Below, piece by piece: positions 32,756 to 35,988 of a stretch of 35,988 nt of DNA (within the stretch, counting starts at the first letter, position 1; each line of letters starts with the position of its first letter). The notes beneath the pieces are model-generated. The model worked only from the letters and a program-made list of their open reading frames with translations. It searched no databases and was not told the DNA's origin. The position numbers and the translations under genes are program-made. The DNA comes from Acetobacteraceae bacterium. Lineage in GTDB: Bacteria; Pseudomonadota; Alphaproteobacteria; Acetobacterales; Acetobacteraceae. Location: the NCBI GenBank assembly GCA_027483995.1, contig JAIXTK010000409.1:1-35988 (forward strand). The letters are read 5' to 3'.

Positions 32756-33873
32756 AACGGAGTATCTCCTTCCAGCCAGAGTTGGCGTGTCTCGGAACTG
32801 AACTGCGACAGTTGGCCAGCGAGGATAGCAGCTCGGGTGCCCTCCATAAGCTTTTGATAATAGGTCAAATTGTGCCACGTCAGCAGTATCGGACCCAGCA
32901 TCTCATTGCACCGAAACAGGTGATGAAGATACGCCCTAGTATGCTTGGTGCACCCTAGACACCGGCACCTTGGATCGAGGGGCCGATCGTCAGTAGCAAA
33001 CCTGGCGTTGCGAAGGTTAGCAACGCCAAAGGACGTAAAGGCGCGCGCCGTGCGGCCAGCACGAGTTGGCATTACGCAATCGAACATATCGATGCCTCGG
33101 GCGATAGCTCCCAGAAGATCATCCGGAGTGCCAACCCCCATCAAATATCGCGGTCGGTCATGCGGCAGACTTGGGACCGTGCAGTCGAGCACCGAGAACA
33201 TCATCTCCTGCCCCTCCCCTACAGCCAAGCCACCAACGGCGTAACCGGGAAAGCCAAGACTCACGAGCGCATCAGCGCTTTGCTTGCGCAAGTTGGGATA
33301 AACGCTGCCCTGCACAATGCCGAACAGCCCGTACCCAGGGCGTTCCACGAACGCCCGCTGCGACCGTGCGGCCCAAGCCAGAGATAGGTTCATGGATTCG
33401 CGCGCTTGTTCCATCGTAGCTGGAAAGGGCGTGCATTCGTCGAGCACCATGGAGATAGTGGCATCAAGCTTGTGCTGGATGTCGATTGAGCGCTCAGGCG
33501 TAAGCCTGTGGCGACTGCCGTCGAGATGTGACTGAAACGTAACACCATCAGGATCCAGCTTACGGAGCTTCGCCAGAGACATGATCTGGAACCCGCCTGA
33601 GTCAGTCAGGATCGGCCCCGGCCAATCCATGACCCGATGCAGGCCGCCCATCGCAGCGATCCGCTCCGCGCCCGGGCGCAGCATAAGGTGATAGGTGTTC
33701 CCCAAAACAATGCGCGCACCCGTGCTTCGCACAGCATCCGCCGTCATCGCCTTCACTGTCCCAGCCGTGCCGACCGGCATGAAGACCGGTGTCGGTATCG
33801 GTCCATGGGCAGTGGACAGCATGCCAGCGCGCGCCTGTCCGTCCACCGCCTCGGTCGTCCATGAGATTGTCAT
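32752..33873 (-). CDS. tgt: tRNA-guanine transglycosylase
   Basis: 373 residues, typical bacterial size. It exchanges G34 in the anticodon of Asp, Asn, His and Tyr tRNAs for preQ1. Asp91 lies in [12 protein letters not shown], and the nucleophile Asp265 in [15 protein letters not shown]. The zinc site Cys303, 305, 308 and His334 lies in CRCLGCTK and [14 protein letters not shown] and GGLAVGE form the base-binding pocket. It overlaps queA by four bases at its start and queF by four at its end (ATGA both times), so it is translationally coupled on both sides. Confidence 0.97.
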   Translation of the reverse strand: MTISWTTEAVDGQARAGMLSTAHGPIPTPVFMPVGTAGTVKAMTADAVRSTGARIVLGNTYHLMLRPGAERIAAMGGLHRVMDWPGPILTDSGGFQIMSLAKLRKLDPDGVTFQSHLDGSRHRLTPERSIDIQHKLDATISMVLDECTPFPATMEQARESMNLSLAWAARSQRAFVERPGYGLFGIVQGSVYPNLRKQSADALVSLGFPGYAVGGLAVGEGQEMMFSVLDCTVPSLPHDRPRYLMGVGTPDDLLGAIARGIDMFDCVMPTRAGRTARAFTSFGVANLRNARFATDDRPLDPRCRCLGCTKHTRAYLHHLFRCNEMLGPILLTWHNLTYYQKLMEGTRAAILAGQLSQFSSETRQLWLEGDTPL

Positions 33874-34907
33874 GCACGCTCCAAAAGGGTGGCATCGCCA
33901 TACGAATAGAATCTATACCCTTCGGCTATGGCATGCGCGTACGCCGCCTTCATCCGATCTGTGCCAGCAAAGGCACAAACGAGCATGAAGAGTGTTGAGC
34001 GCGGCAAATGAAAATTGGTCAGCAACAGATCGGCGCTACGCACCGGAGTACCTGGTCGAATGAAGATCGCGGTTTCTCCCGCGAAGGGAACGATCTTTCC
34101 ATCGGGTTGAACCGCCGTCTCAAGCAGACGGAGCGTCGTGGTGCCGACAGCAAGGATCCGCCCGCCATGAACCCTCGCATGATTGATCGCAGCAGCGGTG
34201 CCGGGGCTGATTTCACCCCGCTCGGCGTGCATCCGATGCGCCGAGACGTCGTCCACCCTTATGGGCAGGAACGTCCCAGCGCCCACATGCAGCGTCACGG
34301 TAACCAGTCCAACACCCCGCTCGCCAATGCGCCTAAGCAAGTCTGGCGTGAAGTGAAGGCCGGCTGTCGGCGCCGCGACGGCACCCTCATGCGCGGCAAA
34401 GACTGTCTGGTAGTCGCTACGATCCTGCTCGCGGTTGCCTTCGGGCCGATCGATGTAGGGGGGCAATGCGAGCGCGCCGGCGATCCGCAGCGCATCCCGG
34501 AAGGCACTTCCCTCAAGGTTAAAGCGGAGCAACACCATACCGTTTTCGTTGCCCCTGATAACCTTTGCCTGGAGCACCGGACTGCCATCAAACGTCAGAT
34601 CATCCCCATCCCGTAGCCGCCGGGCGTTGCGTGCAAGTGCGAACCAGTTTCCGCACGCATCAGGCCTGTCCAACGTGATGCTGATTCTTGCGGCCTGTCG
34701 TCGTGCCACCAACTGCGCAGGGATAACCTTCGTGTCATTCACCACCATCAGATCGCCAGGCCGCAGATGATCCGGGAGATGAGCCACAACCCTATCCTGC
34801 AGCCCATCAGTCCGGACATGAAGCATCCGGGCACTATCCCTCGGACTGGCGGGCGCCTGGGCAACCCGCTCCTCAGGCAGATCGAAGTCGAAGTCACTCG
34901 TCTTCAT
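33870..34907 (-). CDS. queA: S-adenosylmethionine:tRNA ribosyltransferase-isomerase QueA
   Basis: 345 residues, standard. It builds epoxyqueuosine by moving the ribose of S-adenosylmethionine to preQ1 in tRNA. The N-terminus is MKTSDFDFDLPEERVAQAP, and PGDLMVVNDTKVIPAQL follows. The core has EGAVAAPTAGLHFTPDLL and VTLHVGAGTFLPIRV, and the end has LLTNFHLPRSTLFMLV and GYRFYSYGDATLL. All are conserved in the family. The start at 34907 shares one base with the transporter stop (TGATG). Open frame upstream of it is the shadow of the transporter gene. It precedes tgt with a four-base overlap. Confidence 0.97.
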   Translation of the reverse strand: MKTSDFDFDLPEERVAQAPASPRDSARMLHVRTDGLQDRVVAHLPDHLRPGDLMVVNDTKVIPAQLVARRQAARISITLDRPDACGNWFALARNARRLRDGDDLTFDGSPVLQAKVIRGNENGMVLLRFNLEGSAFRDALRIAGALALPPYIDRPEGNREQDRSDYQTVFAAHEGAVAAPTAGLHFTPDLLRRIGERGVGLVTVTLHVGAGTFLPIRVDDVSAHRMHAERGEISPGTAAAINHARVHGGRILAVGTTTLRLLETAVQPDGKIVPFAGETAIFIRPGTPVRSADLLLTNFHLPRSTLFMLVCAFAGTDRMKAAYAHAIAEGYRFYSYGDATLLERA

Positions 34908-35449
34908 CAACGCGGAACAGCCGTGACCCGTCGAACCAGCTGCACCAAGGGATATGCGAACAGAAGCGCCCAGGCCTTGCCGATGATCTGCCCTGCCAAA
35001 TAGTCGAGGCTGCCAAATGCAAGGAGAAGAAATACGATCGAATCGACTACCAATCCAACCAGAGACGAGGCAATCACGGCAAGCAAAAGGCGCCGCTGTT
35101 GGAGTGGGGTGTAAACAGCAAAATCCGCCAACTCGCTCAACAGGAACGCAGTGCTCGAGGCGATGACCAGGGAAGGGGGCGCCAACCAGAACGACAAGAC
35201 TGCACCAGCCAGGATCGCAGCAAGCGACCACGCCCCGCCCATCAGTCGCTGCACAATGTCCCGCATGACCAGCGCCAGACCAACCATCAGCACCCCGGAG
35301 GGAGCCATCACACCGGGTGCGACCGGCACCAGGCAAGGGCCATTCGGAACGCATACAGTACCGACATGCCCGATCATCCAGTTTGCAAACGGTATGCAAA
35401 AAAGGAATAGGGCGAGCGAAATCACGCCCAGAGCGGATCGCTGATACAT
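34907..35449 (-). CDS. yhhQ: queuosine precursor transporter (VUT family, YhhQ-like)
   Basis: 180 residues with about five to six hydrophobic segments. The family motif region lies near residues 96-116 (SELADFAVYTPLQQRRLLLA), with the preceding APPSLVIASSTAFLLSE and APSGVLMVGLALVMRDIVQR near 49-68. VUT proteins carry queuosine precursors (preQ0, preQ1, queuine) through the inner membrane. The start MYQRSALG at 35449 is preferred to the farther ATG at 35503, which lies inside the VOC gene. Its stop shares a base with the queA start. It is the first gene of the queuosine set proper and supplies or recycles the base the other enzymes process. Confidence 0.88.
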   Translation of the reverse strand: MYQRSALGVISLALFLFCIPFANWMIGHVGTVCVPNGPCLVPVAPGVMAPSGVLMVGLALVMRDIVQRLMGGAWSLAAILAGAVLSFWLAPPSLVIASSTAFLLSELADFAVYTPLQQRRLLLAVIASSLVGLVVDSIVFLLLAFGSLDYLAGQIIGKAWALLFAYPLVQLVRRVTAVPR

Positions 35450-35453
35450 CTGG

Positions 35454-35852
35454 CTAATCCCGAAGATACGTCCCGATCTCGATAAGATTGCCATCGGGGT
35501 CACGGCAATAGACCGAGGTCAAGGGACCAAGTGCGCCCACCTTCGCAGCGGGCCCCTCAACGATCGCAACGCCGCACAGCCCAAGATGTTCAACCACATC
35601 TGCCGGTCTGATGGCGGTGATAAAGCAGAGGTTTTGGGACCCGGGAACAGGAGCGGCAGCCGTGTTCGGCCTTGCTTCCTGCGTTACCGGATCCAGATTA
35701 ATCTTCTGCCCGCCGAACCTTAGCGCAGTCCGGTTGCGTGGACCGAACTCTTCGCGCTCCATCCCCAGAACGCGCTGATACCAGGAAGCCGTGACCTCCA
35801 TGTCGCGGCAGGAGAGTACCATGTGATCCAGCCGGTCGACGGTGAACCGCAT
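35454..35852 (-). CDS. VOC (glyoxalase/bleomycin resistance) family protein
   Basis: 132 residues, one vicinal-oxygen-chelate domain pair. The N-terminal half is RLDHMVLSCRDMEVTASWYQRVLGME with His10 as first metal ligand. The second half is FITAIRPADVVEHLGL and ends in VYCRDPDGNLIEIGTYL with the last Glu ligand. The family includes glyoxalase I, dioxygenases and resistance proteins, so the reaction is unknown. The ATG at 35852 follows the fumarate hydratase stop immediately (TAGATG), and the transporter gene starts four bases after its own stop. Confidence 0.9.
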   Translation of the reverse strand: MRFTVDRLDHMVLSCRDMEVTASWYQRVLGMEREEFGPRNRTALRFGGQKINLDPVTQEARPNTAAAPVPGSQNLCFITAIRPADVVEHLGLCGVAIVEGPAAKVGALGPLTSVYCRDPDGNLIEIGTYLRD

Positions 35853-35988
35853 CTACTCGGTGCTCTCATAAAAATCGTTGCCCTTATCGTCGATTACGAT
35901 AAAGGCCGGAAAGTTCTCCACTTCGATCCGCCACACAGCTTCCATGCCGAGTTCGGGGAACTCCAATACTTCCACTTTCCGAATGCAG
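35853..35988 (-). CDS. class I fumarate hydratase, C-terminal end
   Basis: The last 44 codons of a gene entering from the right. The peptide reads [20 protein letters not shown] then [19 protein letters not shown], which matches the end of the C-terminal beta domain of iron-sulphur (class I) fumarate hydratases; related domains occur in tartrate dehydratases. The iron-sulphur part is outside the window, so the assignment rests on this short stretch. Its TAG touches the VOC start, hinting at co-transcription with the queuosine operon. Confidence 0.75.
   Translation of the reverse strand, partial: CIRKVEVLEFPELGMEAVWRIEVENFPAFIVIDDKGNDFYESTE

Noticed and set aside
34908-35399. N-terminal extension of queA to 35399
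   Set aside because: The extra residues overlap the transporter gene in another frame and do not match QueA; the family N-terminus begins at 34907.
1-35988. CRISPR arrays, tRNA and rRNA genes
   Set aside because: No regularly spaced direct repeats, tRNA T-loop (GGTTCGAATCC-like) patterns or rRNA-like stretches were found by reading; small RNAs cannot be excluded by eye.

Overview
The window looks like chromosome of a high-GC alphaproteobacterium, most likely Acetobacteraceae or a near relative in Rhodospirillales. The evidence is family-level: a GapR (DUF2312) chromatin protein, a DUF1244 protein, an RHH_4 ribbon-helix-helix protein and a CtrA-type response regulator all lie here, and codon use is strongly GC-biased. 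The species cannot be fixed by eye.

Bases 1-20,442 are a catabolic region. It opens with a plus-strand gene train: the end of a luciferase-like flavin oxidoreductase, an alpha/beta hydrolase, two adjacent acyl-CoA dehydrogenases, a crotonase and a beta-hydroxyacid-dehydrogenase-type oxidoreductase. A complete ABC importer follows (fused permease, Tat-exported binding protein, ATPase) behind its own promoter with an overlapping inverted repeat. Next come a decayed VapC-type PIN remnant, a small membrane protein, a FadB/FadJ-type bifunctional beta-oxidation enzyme and a PcaI-like CoA-transferase A subunit with no B subunit. Facing these on the minus strand are an SMP-30-type lactonase, a short-chain dehydrogenase and a penicillin-acylase-family amidase. 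The amidase gene is split by one in-frame TAG, with 65 recognisable family codons after it. Another crotonase, a low-complexity hypothetical gene and a third acyl-CoA dehydrogenase close the region. Together these suggest uptake of an organic substrate, amide and/or lactone cleavage, CoA activation and beta-oxidation. The substrate is unknown.

Bases about 20,443-29,411 hold more housekeeping-like genes with visibly less C-ending codon use: UDP-glucose 6-dehydrogenase (TTG start), an iron-type binding protein and permease with no ATPase beside them, behind a promoter that overlaps a Fur-like 7-1-7 inverted repeat, GapR and DUF1244 on the minus strand, glycerate 2-kinase and pyruvate kinase in tandem, a terminator, and ctrA with a good promoter.

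Bases 29,464-30,695 are a dead IS3-family element. Its 18-bp terminal inverted repeats are perfect, but both reading frames are broken and all three DDE catalytic positions are substituted.

Bases 30,772-35,988 (minus strand) are a compact queuosine module. Transcription runs from the tail of a class I fumarate hydratase through a VOC-family protein, a YhhQ/VUT queuosine-precursor transporter, queA, tgt, queF, queG and an RHH_4 regulator-like gene to a small conserved-looking protein. Neighbouring genes from the transporter to the RHH gene touch or overlap by 1-4 bases, so they very probably form one translationally coupled operon. No tRNA, rRNA or CRISPR array was seen.
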